Shown: piece after piece, positions 32,290-45,800 of the stretch
Numbering within the stretch: the first letter of the stretch is position 1
Layout of the letters: each line of letters begins with the position of its first letter
NCBI RefSeq assembly: GCF_037126465.1
Contig: NC_088201.1
Coordinates: 197,230,403-197,294,402 of the forward strand
Direction: 5' to 3'
Length of the DNA: 64,000 bases
Source of the DNA: Ornithodoros turicata
Lineage: Eukaryota > Arthropoda > Arachnida > Ixodida > Argasidae
Program-made: the position numbers and the translations under genes
Notes under the pieces: generated by a model
Databases searched by the model: none
Seen by the model: the letters and a program-made list of their open reading frames with translations, nothing else
Told to the model about the DNA's origin: nothing

Positions 32290-35200
32290 TGTGTTAGGAC
32301 CCTCGTTGAGGCTGCGATAGCGCAAGCGGCTCTGCCATTCGCATTAAGCACCTGTACCTTGAACTGCAAACAGTTTACTGCAAACTGCAACACGCTCCAC
32401 AAAACGAGAACAGCTGATTGCTGATTTCATGGGCGCGGCCATGCGAGCCGAGAAGGACAGTTCAACGTTCAACAGGAAGGACAATTTTAGCTGAGCTCGA
32501 AGGTGGCGCTAGTTTTCGGTGCAACAATTTCCAGAGTGAACCGACCTCGACCAGTTCAGATAGCTCAACACTTTCTATTATTTTTATTATTATTTATTAT
32601 CATCCTAATCCTAATTCCAATTTCAGCTCGACGCTCAACCGCTCAGCGCACGTCGGAAGTCCTTCACGGCAGGGGGGAGGCGAGCCCCAACCCAACCCAA
32701 GCTAACCTAACCTATGATTTCATCTGCAAATGGTCATTAATGGTCATGGTTAAAAAATCGTGCCAACGATTTTTTAAGCTTCTTTACATGAATAGTTGGA
32801 ATAAAACAGGCAAGAATATGTCGAGGGCGTGACTTCTCGTATAGTACTGGTCACGTCCGGCTCTTCTTGATGATGCCATTTTCAGGGGCCAAAACTCTCA
32901 ATTCTCTCCTTCACGCAATAATCGCTGCGTTCGAATCGAATTGAAAAAAAGGAAAAGAAACTAGGGTTGCAGGGCGGGCATTGCTGAAGAGAAATTCTCC
33001 CGGAATCACCCTGTATGCATCGCAAATCGGAATGAAATGGTGGGAACGGTTTGGGAATGGAAGAGGAATGGTACATGGTAGTAATAATTCGTGGCATTCC
33101 GTCTCGAGACAACTCTGATGATGAGCGACGCCAATTTGCTTGGTCTGTGGGTCGTCTTTGCCCACCTGAGGGTTCCTTTTCGTCCGCCGAAAGGCACATG
33201 GTAGTAATCGGAGGAATGGAACGGCATCAACATTTATCAGAAGAGATTGTGGAATTAGCGTTTCCACAAAAAGGGCAGATGTTTTCTGATGAAAGGAACA
33301 TGCTCCTATATGGACCTCGATTAGTCTTATTCTGTTTGTCGTACCTGGCCCCCAGGTATGCACGATCCAAGTCGCATGGGTGCATTTGTTTTCAAAATCT
33401 TGCTCAGACGACTTTTGCAGCCCGATCTCTATATGTCTCGGTACTCTCAATAGCAGTCGTTAGTGGTAACCCCGATGAAAACTGTGAGAAAGTAGAGGCA
33501 CAATACAGCACAGATTTTGCTTCTCTTCTGCACTTGTAAAAATGCAATTCGACTGCAACGTAACCGAGAGAAGTCGTAGGCGATAAAACCGCAGTGCGCA
33601 GAAGCGCTGTTTTCAGTGCTTCGTGTGTTTGACGTCTTTCCGCGCCCCCAGCACTGGGGTTTTATCGCTTTTAAAATGTACCATCAGACAGCCCGGTTTT
33701 ATCGGTTTTCAATGCGATAACCACAGCTCTGAATTATGTAACCTCCCGGTTCCGTTCCGGGTTGTCGCTCAGTACCGTAAGAGGCACGCGGCCCTTGTGG
33801 CACTCCAGAAAAGTGGGAGGCGTCACCCCCTAGTCTTTGGTTAGGGATGCGGCTGCCCCGTTGCCCCCGCCTTCCGACGCCTATGGTAGAGTCAATAAAT
33901 AGCTGGTATAAAAACAGCGGTTCAATTCCACAGCGTGTAGCAAAGGAACGGGGAACTCTCACTTCCCTAAGGAGAAGAGTACTTGAAGCATATTCGTGTT
34001 CTTAGTACTGCAAGCACTGCCCATCACCTGCACTCAGCGTTGACTAAATCATTGACCGTGCTGATACAGGTAGAACGATGTAAGCTGCTAAGCTTTCAGC
34101 CTGAGAATATTATTTTCGGCGCCAGCGTATCTCGACGTTTACGTGCTGCAGAATCTGTCCGGAGAACACTCTTCCAAAGTTTATATATTGCATCACGGCT
34201 GATGCATGGGCGCCGTCACGGGGGGTAACTTCAGCAAGTAAACATTTCCCTTGCAACATAATCTCCAAATTATGCTTCCTTTTCATGTCTGTACGTTCCA
34301 GAAACATACGGTTTCTGAGCGAAGACAATATAGTTGCGAGCACAGTTAACATACAGAAGTATACTATACAGATCCCGTACCTTGAGACCACCGCCCCAAA
34401 CGTGAGTGCCACGGTTCCGCTTTTGGCCCATATCCATGTCAAAATTCAGGGATGGATATTTTAATACACGTGCGTGTTTCAATATTTTTAAACCTGGTGT
34501 GGCTCAACTAGGACAGCCTCCCATACCGCTGTATCTGGCTTTTGTTCAGGACGTCCTAATGAAAGATTTAATTAATGAATTTAGGTAATTAGTCATCTTT
34601 ATTACACAATATAGTATTTCTTGGAAAAGATATGCGCCTGACCGTAGAACTCAACTGTGAAAATGACGTGCTCTCGTGGCTTTTTTGAAAAAATTCTCCA
34701 AACTGAAACACACACACACACATAAAATAAACAGGAACGTGCCACAAAGGTATACCTCGTGGTCGTAGCCCCTTTTTAATACAGAATGTTTGTAATAAAA
34801 CAACTAGAACTACCTGTACATAAGTTTCGCATTTACGTGTATGTGAGCGGAGCAAAACCTTATCTGCAAGGTATTTTGACATTCCAATTTCCAAAATTCA
34901 CTAAGATGTATTTTTTTTAAAGAAGCTGTTTCTCTTTCTTTTTTTCGAGAAACGGAGAGCAGAATTGCTGGCAATCTTTCTTGTACATAGTGTATGGGAT
35001 TTGTTGGTACATTGTCGCCTGGCCAAGGGAATCTTTCTTATGTTCATCTTAGATATCAGATGAATCCTTCATATCTGCATGCTTAAAATTATTATCCACA
35101 GAAGTAACGTTTATTTGAGTTTGAGCACCTTCGCGATAAATCTTTTATTCCAGCGACAGCAGAATGTATTCAAGAAGGCTTCGGGTGTTTAACGTCAGCC

Positions 35201-38200
35201 TAAGGCGTGTTGATGGGAGCGCACTGCTTTGTTGGGTTCTCAAACTTGCAGCCAGTGCTGCTGGAATGATTATTTTATTTCATTTTATTTTGAGTTATTA
35301 GCGGCTCACCTATTTAGGGAAGGCCTATGAACACATGTTAATTGGTTTGGTTTAAAAATGATACGAGCCACAGTGTGTAGCGATTGGTTTTCACATTTAC
35401 CCGTTCCACTCTATAGTATTCTTGCAAAATATATAGGTGCGAGCAAATAAAAGCCTATTCCCTAGCCTAAAACCTATTACATTCGGAACGAAGACCTATT
35501 GTATTCGTATACATATATGTCTGTACCGTGTTTTGACGATGGTAATTACGACGATAATTATTGACCTGAAGAATAATATGAATTTATGTGGTTGTGGATT
35601 GACTTTGGGTTTACACTCGATGTGGCTACAAAAAATGTGACAGTGCGCGTGCCCATTTGTGAAGCTGGGACCCCACTTGACAAGTACGTTCTTTATGTGT
35701 GCCTTTTCGGGTGGCCTGACCGATAAATTTATGCACTACTGTGTGAAATATTGGGTAAAAAAAGGGTAATCGCGTTTGCATTGCTATCTGTATGATATGC
35801 CGAGCGTTTTTAATGGAATTGCCTCGCGAACCTGGTGAAGTCTTTGTTTTGGGCAGGCTATTTTATGAGTGCCCGACGCCGGTCCTGTTGTGGTGCATTT
35901 GATATGCCTACCTGAAGCAGTGTGCTTTATTTTTGTAGTGTGGTTCACGCCTTTAGCTCCAATTCTATCAGTAAAAATGAATAGGAGTGTTTGTTTGTTT
36001 GCTAGTATGTGTCTGTCACGTTCGTAGCGCTGTTCAAGCTTTGTTTTCTTTGCAAAAACTCAGACTTTATGGTATTAAGCTGTTAGAGAAGAAGTGACTT
36101 TTCCTGCTCGTTTAAGATAAACTGTGTGTCCTTTTTCTGTGGCTTCTTCACGCAGGGAGAATGCAATTGTGTATTTAGCATTATGCAATAATTATCTGCC
36201 AGCAGAAATGGGTGTCTTTGTCACAGTTTATTAGGGTGTGCCTCGTTATTTCATTTTTTTTTTCTCTTACAGCTATGCAAGCAAAAGTGCGTGTAATTTT
36301 TCACTGCCCTTTTCTTATTTTCTCTACTTTTGCGCAGCAGAAAGTCTCCTGGTAAAAGCTGAATAGTGTTCTATCAGTGGAAGTGGGGTTCTTTGTTGGA
36401 TTTTGTTGTGTGCTGGATATGTTGACGAAGTTGTTGATGAAGTTTGTTGAAATTTTGCAGTTATGGATTTTTGAGCAGAAATGCTAGTATCTAAGCACGG
36501 AGTAGAAATTCCTATATTTCTCTGCTCCCTAAGAAAATGTGTACGTCGTTTTCTGAGCAGGAAATAGCAAACCGCGTTTAGTTTACGTAAAATAGAAAAA
36601 TGAAGTTGCGTATGCTCTATGATATTCTGTCACTGGCTTAGGACTTTTCCCTGTTGAGCAGTATTTTGTATGCATGTCTAGACTTGTTCAGTAGTGTCTT
36701 TCTTGCTGCAATTTTTACCTTTCGCTAATATCTTCTTGTTGTCGTCTTGTGTTAGCCGTTCAGCTTCGTAGCGATGTCTGCAATGCAGCGATTATTTCTG
36801 AGCGCTCCGTGTTAAGGCTTGTCCCCGTCGTGTGTTGTATGCATTGTCCTGTGTGCGTGCGTGCTTGTGCGTGTGTGCGTGTAATTGCTCAGTAGTGTCT
36901 TGCAATTTCCACCCGTAAAAAATTGGCATATATCGTATTATGTGCTGCCCGAGTAGAAGTGATTTTCCCTGATCGCGTAAGGTAATTTGTGTGTACCTTT
37001 GTCTTTTGCTTTCTTTACGCAGGTAAAACTCAGCTGTGTGTATCGCATTATGCAATAATTTTCTGATAGCAGAAGTGAGTGCATATTTCTCAGTTTACTA
37101 ACGTGCGCTGCTGTTTCGTGCAGTTCCAGCAAGTGGAGCGCAAGTGCGTGTAATTTTTCCAGCTTTTTCTTCTTTCACCGTTTTTACTCAGAATGTTGAT
37201 GAGGGGAAACAGTCAGCATCCAGGTAGATTAGAAGAAAGCCGCTTGGCATAGCTGAGTTCGTGAGAATTGAATTTCTTTGTTGTTTGTTTTTGTTAGATG
37301 TTGTTGACTGTCAGTATTCATTTTGCTTGATATGTTGATAGGGTAAGCTGTTATTTGTGCAGAAATGCTGGTATCTGAGCGTAGATGAGAAATTTTTATA
37401 AAGCACCTCTCCTTGTGCATTCCTGAGCTGCTATCTGTGTGTTTGTGCACGCGTGTGTGCTTTTTTTCCTGGTTTGTGATGTTAGCATGGCAGGTTGGGG
37501 CTTGTTTAGCAGTGTCTTTCTTGTTATAATTTTTCCCCGCCGCTAGTATCTTGTTGTTATCTTGTGTTAGCCGTTGAGTTTCGTAGCGATGTGTCATGAC
37601 TCTGCTATTATTCCTGAGCGCTCCGTTTTAAGCCTTTTCCCTGCTGGCTTAAAGGTATTTGTGTGCCCTTGTCCTGTGCTTTCTTTACGCAAGAGCAATG
37701 CGGCTGTGTATGTAGCATTACGCAAGAATTACCTGATAGCAGAAACTGATGTCTTTTTCTTAGTTTATTAGCGTATGCTTCGGTTTTTGAAGTTATTTCA
37801 ATTCAAACACAAGTGCGCACAATTTTTTATTGGCCTTTCCCATTTTGACCGATTTTACGCAGAAGCAAGCCACATGGTACAGCTGAATTTGTGAGAAGAG
37901 GGTTTGTATGTTTGTTTTTTAGATGTAATTAGGAGCACGGTGTGTTGAAGAAGTAAGCTGTTTGCAGTTATGGGTAGTTGTGCAGAAAAAAATGCTTGCA
38001 TGTGAGTGCAGGACAGAAATTCTTAGCACGCCACTTGCAGTGTAAATTATTTTGGGTGTGAGACTGTTTCACTGCATGACAAGGCTGAAATGAGAAGAGA
38101 GAAAAAATTGGAGCGCTTAATTAACAGTGATCCAAATAACAGGGCAATTAAAGTTTCCATAGAAAGTAGAATTTTAAGGCTCCTAAATTATAGTTGAGCG

Positions 38201-38388
38201 TTGTACGGACTTTTTGTGATAGTCTTTCTAAACTGCATTCCAATAATCATTAATATAGTAGGAATGCAATCACATCATATATCTGCTCCTGTAACGGCGT
38301 TCTGTCTAGTACTCCGTCGAGCGCGAATGGAACTTTCCCCCACGCTTTCGCTCCGTTTTGCTTGCAGGTCTAGCTTCAGACAACAACG
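32290..38388 (+). repeat. Giant inverted repeat P1, left arm
   Basis: About 6.1 kb that recur inverted at 42,840-50,228, collinear over kilobases (coordinate sum 81,228-81,230 from 36.2 to 38.4 kb). Sampled stretches differ at roughly 3-6% of bases. No transposase, polymerase or capsid-like frame was seen. Three diverged internal repeats are marked by GCATTATGCAATAATT-type blocks near 36,180, 37,045 and 37,705. Confidence 0.9.
33907..33914 (+). promoter_or_regulatory. TATA-box-like site conserved in both P1 arms
   Basis: TATAAAAA within GGTATAAAAACAGCGG; the mirror copy is at 48160-48153. A spliced or unspliced transcript would run inward toward the spacer. The 33983-34228 open frame downstream is nearly identical in both arms but has no ATG, so the transcript looks non-coding. 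Confidence 0.4.
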
Positions 38389-39384
38389 CATCATGGCATT
38401 GCTACGTATCTGGACAGAAGCCAGCTGTTACACCAACCTGGCGCAAATTCTAGTCGAAGCACTTGGCTCTCATAAAGAACCAGTAGTGCAATACTTGCAC
38501 TTCTTCCACAGTTTTGCCTTGCTTTCCGCATTGTAAAAGAAAAATCGCACCACAAATAATTCACGTGACGTGGTACTATGAACAACACTTGCCTCACATT
38601 CTGCTGATCTTGGTACAGCCCAAAAAGCTCCAATTTAATTTATTAATGTAGTTACGTAGATTTAATTAACACATTGTAATTAAGTAACTGTCTGGCAGTT
38701 CTATACTATCTCACACAAAGGATTTCCATCCAGGTCTATACTACCTTACACAAAATATTTGCTTACACCTGCAAAAACTGCATTTGCTGTATTGCATAAA
38801 AGTAAGCTCCCTGTTTATAAGCAACCTCTTTAAGTGGAGCGGTTCTGATGTATCCAGGGTTTTGAACGACGCAACTGTTTGACCGAAGTCACATTCTCAG
38901 CACATGACCTTAGTACATGACTACCATGTGCACAGGTAGTTACAAATTAATGTATGGCACAGAAGGTACTGTGTAGCAGAGAAACAGAACAGTATAACCT
39001 ATATACCTACATATAGAGAACAGGTTATGACTCAGTATGTTAATGGGTGTCATGTACTCTGCGACACCAAATGAAAGTTCCTGCTCCTAGACCATAGGCA
39101 GGAGAAGTCCTCAATGAGTTCACAATCCCGGCTGCACCAGTGAGGAAAATTCAAAAGCACTATGTTGCTACTGTTGTATGCTGCACCCATAACACATACC
39201 GATTGTGTTCTGCGAGGTGTTTTACTTCAGCTCCTGGTTTTCCTTTGTCTGCACACACGCCGCACGTTCAGGCAAGAAAACAACAGATCTGGGTAAGGTT
39301 GCAGAGTTAAAAGGCACATCTCCTTGCACCAGTTTGAAAGCATACTATTAAGGACGAAGTTAGACGGCGTGATCATAATCGACA
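38389..39384. other. Left part of the P1 spacer; nothing recognised
   Basis: Unique in this window, AT-rich, no supported frame. Confidence 0.5.
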
Positions 39385-39386
39385 CC

Positions 39387-40075
39387 TGCTAATTGGGTAG
39401 TTTCATTTATAATCGACCAAGGGGCGCCGGTGACATTTTTACTTTCTTCAGGGAAAAAATAAATGTTATTCCTTATCCAAAAAGAAGCAAAACACGCCTA
39501 GTCGCAGGTCTCTGCGATATTTTGTTCTCGGTCGGCGAGACCCCAAGGAAATGAGCGCGACTTGGGCAGTTCCAGCTTTCCCATATGTCACGCGCTGGAT
39601 CCTCCGAACTGCTGCTATCTTCTGAAAGCATTTGTTTTCACTGGCAGATAATGATGAAGATTTGCTCAAGACGATTAAATTTGGTGGCAAAGTCCGAAAA
39701 AAGAAAAAAAAATCGCGAAAACGCCTCCGATGACGTTCGTAGCGCAAGTTTGCTAATTTCTTTTGTGGTCCTGTAATTTTTGACTATGGCAAAGCTTACA
39801 TCAGATGAAAGAACCTTTTCTACTCTTTCGTTTAGTATAGAGCGTGTTATCATACCTTCAGGCATCCGTCCACAGTAACGCCGTAATCGCGAAGAGGTGC
39901 GTGAAAATCGCTGTTTCAGGACCGTTTTTTTTCAAAAGGACATCTTCAATTTTGTTTATATTGCGTGGAGACATGCCTTCGGCACCGCTCTTTGATATTA
40001 TAAAATAAAATTTTCGTTTATTTTATTTATTTAGTGCGCGCAAATTCTTTTCCCGCATCCTGGTCACTTTTAATT
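39387..40075 (+). repeat. Partial copy of repeat F inside the P1 spacer
   Basis: AATTGGGTAGTTTCATTTAT through CTAGTCGCAGGTCTCTGCGA and on to about 40,075 matches 26,100-26,785 of the left F arm, same orientation, clearly more diverged than the two arms are from each other. It shows that F is a dispersed family. Confidence 0.8.
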
Positions 40076-40236
40076 CTAAGTGCCGGAGAATGGTATTCAA
40101 AATTGTGCTCGTTTTTTTTCTTTTCCTTGCTGAAGGGTATGACATTACGAGCTGATTTGGTTGACGTGCACCCAGAGATCGATCAAGGATAGTTACTGCA
40201 AATATATAGTTTATGTTGCCGTCAGTAGTATGGGAT

Positions 40237-40402
40237 GGACTCTCGTAGCTCACAACTCACAACTGGCCTTAAACACGATTTAATTAGCAATTAGAGCAAT
40301 TTGGGACCCCCACAGAAATTAGGATCATCCACGGAGTCATAACACTATTTGGGGAGCACCTAACTCGTGTTCAGGCCAGCTGTGAGTTGTGGGCAACGAG
40401 AG
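40237..40402. mobile_element. 166-bp MITE-like hairpin
   Basis: ACTCTCGTAGCTCACAACTC at the left is answered by GAGTTGTGGGCAACGAGAGT at the right, and CTGGCC...ACACG by CGTGTTCAGGCCAG inside. Terminal inverted repeats of about 45 bp surround a short AT-rich centre. No clear duplication of the target was read. Confidence 0.6.
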
Positions 40403-40429
40403 TGCATAAAAAAGAAAAGATAGATCGAG

Positions 40430-42839
40430 ATAGAGTGGAGAGAAGGAGTTTAGTTGCAGATCAAAGACGCCATCTTGAAGAAAGCGGTGCTGAATGGCCG
40501 CTGATCATCGCTGGGCGACGGAGCACAGGGGCAGATTGCAAAGCATCGCAGCTATGACCACCAGTTCCGGACATCCTGTGACGTCATCATGACATGTCTG
40601 GGCAGGTTAGGACAGCTCTGGACATGCGAGGAAAGAAACGCTCATAATACAGAGGTTGGGAAAGCAAGAGTAAACATGCTAATCATCAATAGCTAACAAC
40701 AAAAAGAATTAGTTACACAACAAATGAGCCCACCAAAACAGCAGTCACGGGGAGCGCAGAACGATGCGACTGTTTCATCCGACAGCCAGGCAGAGAACTG
40801 ACTCATAATGTTTTTTTTCTCTTCTATAAAGTCCCGCATCTGTACCCCCTAGCGGCTACTTTTTCAGCTAATCTCATGACAAAATTATTAAGAATCACGC
40901 CAGCGCTATCTCGTTTCCAAGGCAGAAGAAGATATAAAATGGCGGGGATGCCTGGACAACAGCAACCAGCACCCGACATGCACGGGCATGAAAATCATAA
41001 AAAGGTGGGGACAAAGTTATCACGTGCGAAAAAATTTGTTACACAACAAATCAGCGCACCACAACTGCAGTCACAGGAGCGCAGAACGATATGTCCTTTC
41101 TATCCGAAGGCCTGGCACAGAACTGAATTGTAATGCTTTTTTCTCCTCTATAAAATCATGCATCTCTCCCTCTTGTGGTTACTTTCTGAACTAATTTACT
41201 TGTAAAATTATTATGAATCGCCCTAGCACTACTCCCATTCAGACCAACGGCGCGGCAGCACTAGCGTCATTGTCGACAAGAACGATCAATACGAATCTTT
41301 CTCATCCAAAAAAGAAAAAATACAAAGCTAGATGCATCGACAGAGGAAAGCATGCAGGTCGGGACATATAGAAGATTGGTCAACGAGCGCTGTTATACGA
41401 GGAAAAATTGCACGAGCGCTCGGCAACAGAGGAAAGCAAAAACAGAAAAACACTTGAACAGAGCGAAAAAGACACTCACCATCATCGGAGGATATTCACG
41501 TACACCGTAGTCCCTTCTTGTAAATCCGCTCATCACAAAATCCACCACAATCGTCGGACACTATTCACCAGTGACGAACCACACAGCCACACCCAGTCAG
41601 AGGCAAACGGAACCCCACTGAAGCTCCGCTCTTCGACTAATGGCCAAGACAATTGCTAGGAACAGAATTAACGCGTTCACATCCGCCAGTGTCCAAGAGA
41701 GAAGTGAATTTTTGCACCCTCTGCAGGCTTTGCTCATTGGTCGTGACATCATCCTATTGACTCAGGGCTACACTGTTTTTTTTTTCACTAATGTCCAACC
41801 AATCTCTTCTGGACAAGGTGCACCTGAAACAATAGAGTCGCAGTATGACGTCATCACCCTGGCATGTAGCTGCGTGGCTCAAGGACGTGTACGCTCTAGA
41901 CAGGGGACCTGTTATTTATTGAAAACTATCCCATAATTATTTTCTTTATTCAATAGTAACGATTGCATAGGAAACAGAAAAATATTGCAGAAAAACACCA
42001 CACATGAGAGGTGATTGTAGGAATTAAGCATTTCATTCCCAAAGTCTTACTAAATGAGACTTACGAATACAGGACAAAACCAAAATATCCCAACAAGTAG
42101 CACCATCAATGGCTACATACAATGAGCTAATCAGGACATGTCCGTCCCATCTGAGAGCCAGGCAGATAAATGAATAATGACGTTTTGTTCCTCCTGAATA
42201 AAGCCATGCACCTGTCCCCCTTGTGGTTACTCTCTGAACTAATTGAATAGCAAAAATATTAAGAATCATTCTAGCACTACTTCCATTCAGGGCAGCATTA
42301 TCGACAAGACAAGAATGTTTCGTTTCAAAAACAAAGAAAAGAAAAACAGAACTATATGTAGAAGAAAAGCATGACTGAACAGGTCTGGGCATGTCAGGAT
42401 GAGCACTCTCATGTCACAAAAAATCGCATGTTTGTCAGACAACAAGAGGAACAAGTGCACAGAGAAACACTTGAACAAAGTGGAAAACGAGCATCCAACT
42501 ATTCTAACCACACACACTCCTCTTATTCGAAGAACACTGCTCATCATACATCCGTCCAGGAGAATGCACACCATCAACCAACCTCCCATTTTTCCCAGTA
42601 ACAATCAATGCATTGCTACAGACACCTGAAAGACTGCATGACGTCATCACATCCTGTCTGAGAGAAGGCAGCGGCAAAGAGAAACACTCCTATTATTTAT
42701 TGAATCACAGAATTATTTCTTTTTTCCTACTCTTAATGACATTCATTCTCATATTAAAAGAAAAAAAAAGATTGTGCATGAATGCAACATCTTCACCAGG
42801 CTTATGGATTCATGGTGGTCAACCTTTTCTATGCTCATA
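40430..42839 (+). repeat. P1 spacer segment homologous to the P2 arms
   Basis: From GACGCCATCTTGAAGAA (about 40,470) onward the order of blocks matches the left P2 arm (53,346 onward): GGCTACACTGTTTTTTTT, ATGACGTCATCA, GGGACCTGTTATTTATTGAA. It runs without a break into the P1 right arm. Within it a block with TGTTACACAACAAAT is repeated at 40,711 and 41,037, and a related block (GTGGTTACTCTCTGAAC) recurs at about 42,215. It looks like one family unit of which P1 and P2 are different rearrangements. Confidence 0.7.
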
Positions 42840-45800
42840 CATTTGTTGTCTGAGGCTACACCTGCAAGCAAAAAGGAGCGAAAGCGTGGGGGAAAAGTTC
42901 CATTCGCGCTCGATGGAGGACTAGACAGAACGCCGTTACAGGAGCAGATATATGATGTGATTGCATTCCTACTATATTAATGATTATTGGAATACAGTTT
43001 AGAAAGTCTATCACAAAAAGTCCGTACAACGCTCAACTATAATTTAGGAGCCTTAAAATTCTACTTTCTATGGAAACTTTAATTGCCCTGTTATTTGGAT
43101 CACTGTTAATTAAGCGCTCCAATTTTTTCTCTCTTCTCATTTCAGCCTTGTCATGCAGTGAAACAGTCTCACACCCAAAATAATTTACACTGCAAGTGGC
43201 GTGCTAAGAATTTCTGTCCTGCACTCACATGCAAGCATTTTTTTCTGCACAACTACCCATAACTGCAAACAGCTTACTTCTTCAACACACCGTGCTCCTA
43301 ATTACATCTAAAAAACAAACATACAAACCCTCTTCTCACAAATTCAGCTGTACCATGCGGCTTGCTTCTGCGTAAAATTGGTCAAAATGAGAAAGGGCAA
43401 TAAAAAATTGTGCGCACTTGTGTTGGGTTGAAATAACTTCAAAAACCGAAGCATACACTAATAAACTAAGAAAAAGACATCCGTTTCTGCTATCAGGTAA
43501 TTCTTGCATAATGCTACATACACAGCCGCATTGCTCTTGCATAAAGAAAGCACAGGACAAGGGCACACAAATACCTTTAAGCAAGCAGGGAAAAGGCTTA
43601 AAACGGAGCGCTCAGGAATAATAGCAGAGTCACGACACATCGCTACGAAACTCAACGGCTAACACAAGATAACAACAAGATACTAGCGGCGGGTAAAATT
43701 ATAACAAGAAAGACACTGCTAAACAAGCCCCAACCTGCCATGATAACGTCACAAACCAGGAAAAAAAAGCACACACGCGTGCACAAACACACAGACAGCA
43801 GCTCAGGAATGCACAAGGAGAGGTGCTTTATAAAAATGTCTCATCTACGCTCAGATACCAGCATTTCTGCATAAATAACAGCTTACCCCATCAACATATC
43901 AAGCAAAATGAATACTGACAGTCAACAACATCTAACAAAAACAAACAACAAAGAAATTCAATTCTCACGAACTCAGCTATGCCAAGCGGCTTTCTTCTGC
44001 TCTACCTGGACGCTGACTGTTTCCCCTCATCTACATTCTGAGTAAAAACAGTGAAAGAAGAAAAAGCTTGAAAAATTCATGCACTTGAGCTCCAATTGCT
44101 GGAACTGCAAGAAACAGTAGCGCACGTTAATAAACTCAGAAATATGCACTCACTTCTGCTATCAGAAAATTATTGCATAATGCGATACACACAGCTGAGT
44201 TTTACCTGCGTAAAGAAAGGAAAAGACAAAGGTATACACAAATTACCATACGCGATCAGGGAAAATCACTTCTACTCGGGCAGCACATAATACGATATAT
44301 GCCAAATTTTTTACGGGTGGAAATTCAAAGCCACTACTGAGCAATTACACGCACACACGCACAAGCACGCACGCACACAGGACAATGCATACAACACACG
44401 ACGGGGACAAGCCTTAACACGGAGCGCTCAGAAATAATCGCTGCATTGCAGACATCGCTACGAAGCTGAACGGCCAACACAAGACGACAATAAGAATATA
44501 TTAGCGAAGGATAAAAATTGCAGCAAGAAAGACACTACTGAACAAGTCTAGACATGCATACAAAATACTGCTCAACAGGGAAAAGTCCTAAGCCAGTGAC
44601 AGAATATCATAGAGCATACGCAACTTCATTTTTCTATTTTGCGTAAACTAAACGCGGTTTGCTATTTCCTGCTCAGAAAATGACGTACACATTTTCTGAG
44701 GGAGCAGAGAAATATAGGAATTTCTACTCCGTGCTTAGATACTAGCATTTCTGCTCAAAAATCGATAACTGCAAAATTTCAACAAACTTCATCAACAACT
44801 TCATCAACATATCGAGCACACAACAAAATCCAACAAAGAACCCCACTTCCACTGATAGAACACTATTCAGCTTTTACCTGGAGACTTTCTGCTGCGTAAA
44901 AGTAGAGAAAATAGGAAAAGGGCAGTGAAAAATTACACGCACTTTTGCTTGCACAGCTTTAAGAGAAAAAAAAAAACTAAATAACGAGGCACACCCTAAT
45001 AAACTGTGACAAAGACACCCATTTCTGCTGTCAGATAATTATTGCATAATGCTAAATACACAATTGCATTCTCCCTGAGTGAAGAAACCACAGGAAAAGG
45101 ACACACAATTTATCTTAAACGAGCAGGAAAAGTCACTTCTTCTCGAACAGCTTAATACCATAAAGTCTGAGTTTTTGCAAAGAAAACAAAGCTTGAACAG
45201 CGCTACGAACGTGACAGGCACATACTAACAAACAAACAAACACTCCTATTCATTTTTACTGATAGAATTGGAGCTAAAGGCGTGAACCACACTACAAGAA
45301 TAAAGCACACTGCTTTAGGTAGGCATATCAAATGCACCACAACAGGACCGGCGTCGGGCACTCATAAAATAGGTACGCACTCACTTCACCAGGTTCGCGA
45401 GGCAATTCCACTAAAAACGCTCGGCCTATCATACCGATAGCAATGCAAACGCGATTACCCTTTTTTTACCCAATGTGCATAAATTTATCAGTCAGGCCAC
45501 CCGAAAAGGCACACATAAAGAACTTACTTGCCAAGTGGGGTCCCAGCTTCACAAATGAGAACGCGAACTGTCACTGTCACTGTCACTGTAGCCACATCGA
45601 GCGTAAACCCAGTCAATCCACAACCACAAAATTTCATATTATTCTTCAGGTCAATAATTATCGTCGTAATTACCATCCTCAGAACGTGGTACAGACATAT
45701 ATGTATACGAATGCGAAACAATAGGTCTTCGTTCCGAATGTAATAGGTTTTAGGCTAGGGAATAGGCTTTTATTTGCTCGCACCTATATATTTTGCAAGA

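Noticed and set aside
32685..32715. Telomere-like CCTAACCTAA and CCCAACCCAA motifs in P1 (also 49,393-49,430)
   Set aside because: Only two to three imperfect units of the arthropod TTAGG type; too short for an interstitial telomere.
33051..33539. 162-codon open frame in the P1 left arm, partly open in the right arm (48946-48554)
   Set aside because: The mirror copy has two stops in the first third and the overlapping opposite strand is just as open; the DNA is conserved in all codon positions, as expected for a recent duplication. No family recognised.
33983..34228. 81-codon frame 70 bp after a TATA box, nearly identical in both arms
   Set aside because: It starts at TTG, not ATG, and the identity reflects the duplicated DNA. 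Kept only as a note on the TATA site.
37229..37597. 122-codon and similar frames on both strands of the P1 arms
   Set aside because: They arise from A/C-rich repeat DNA, are open in several frames, and vary between internal repeats.
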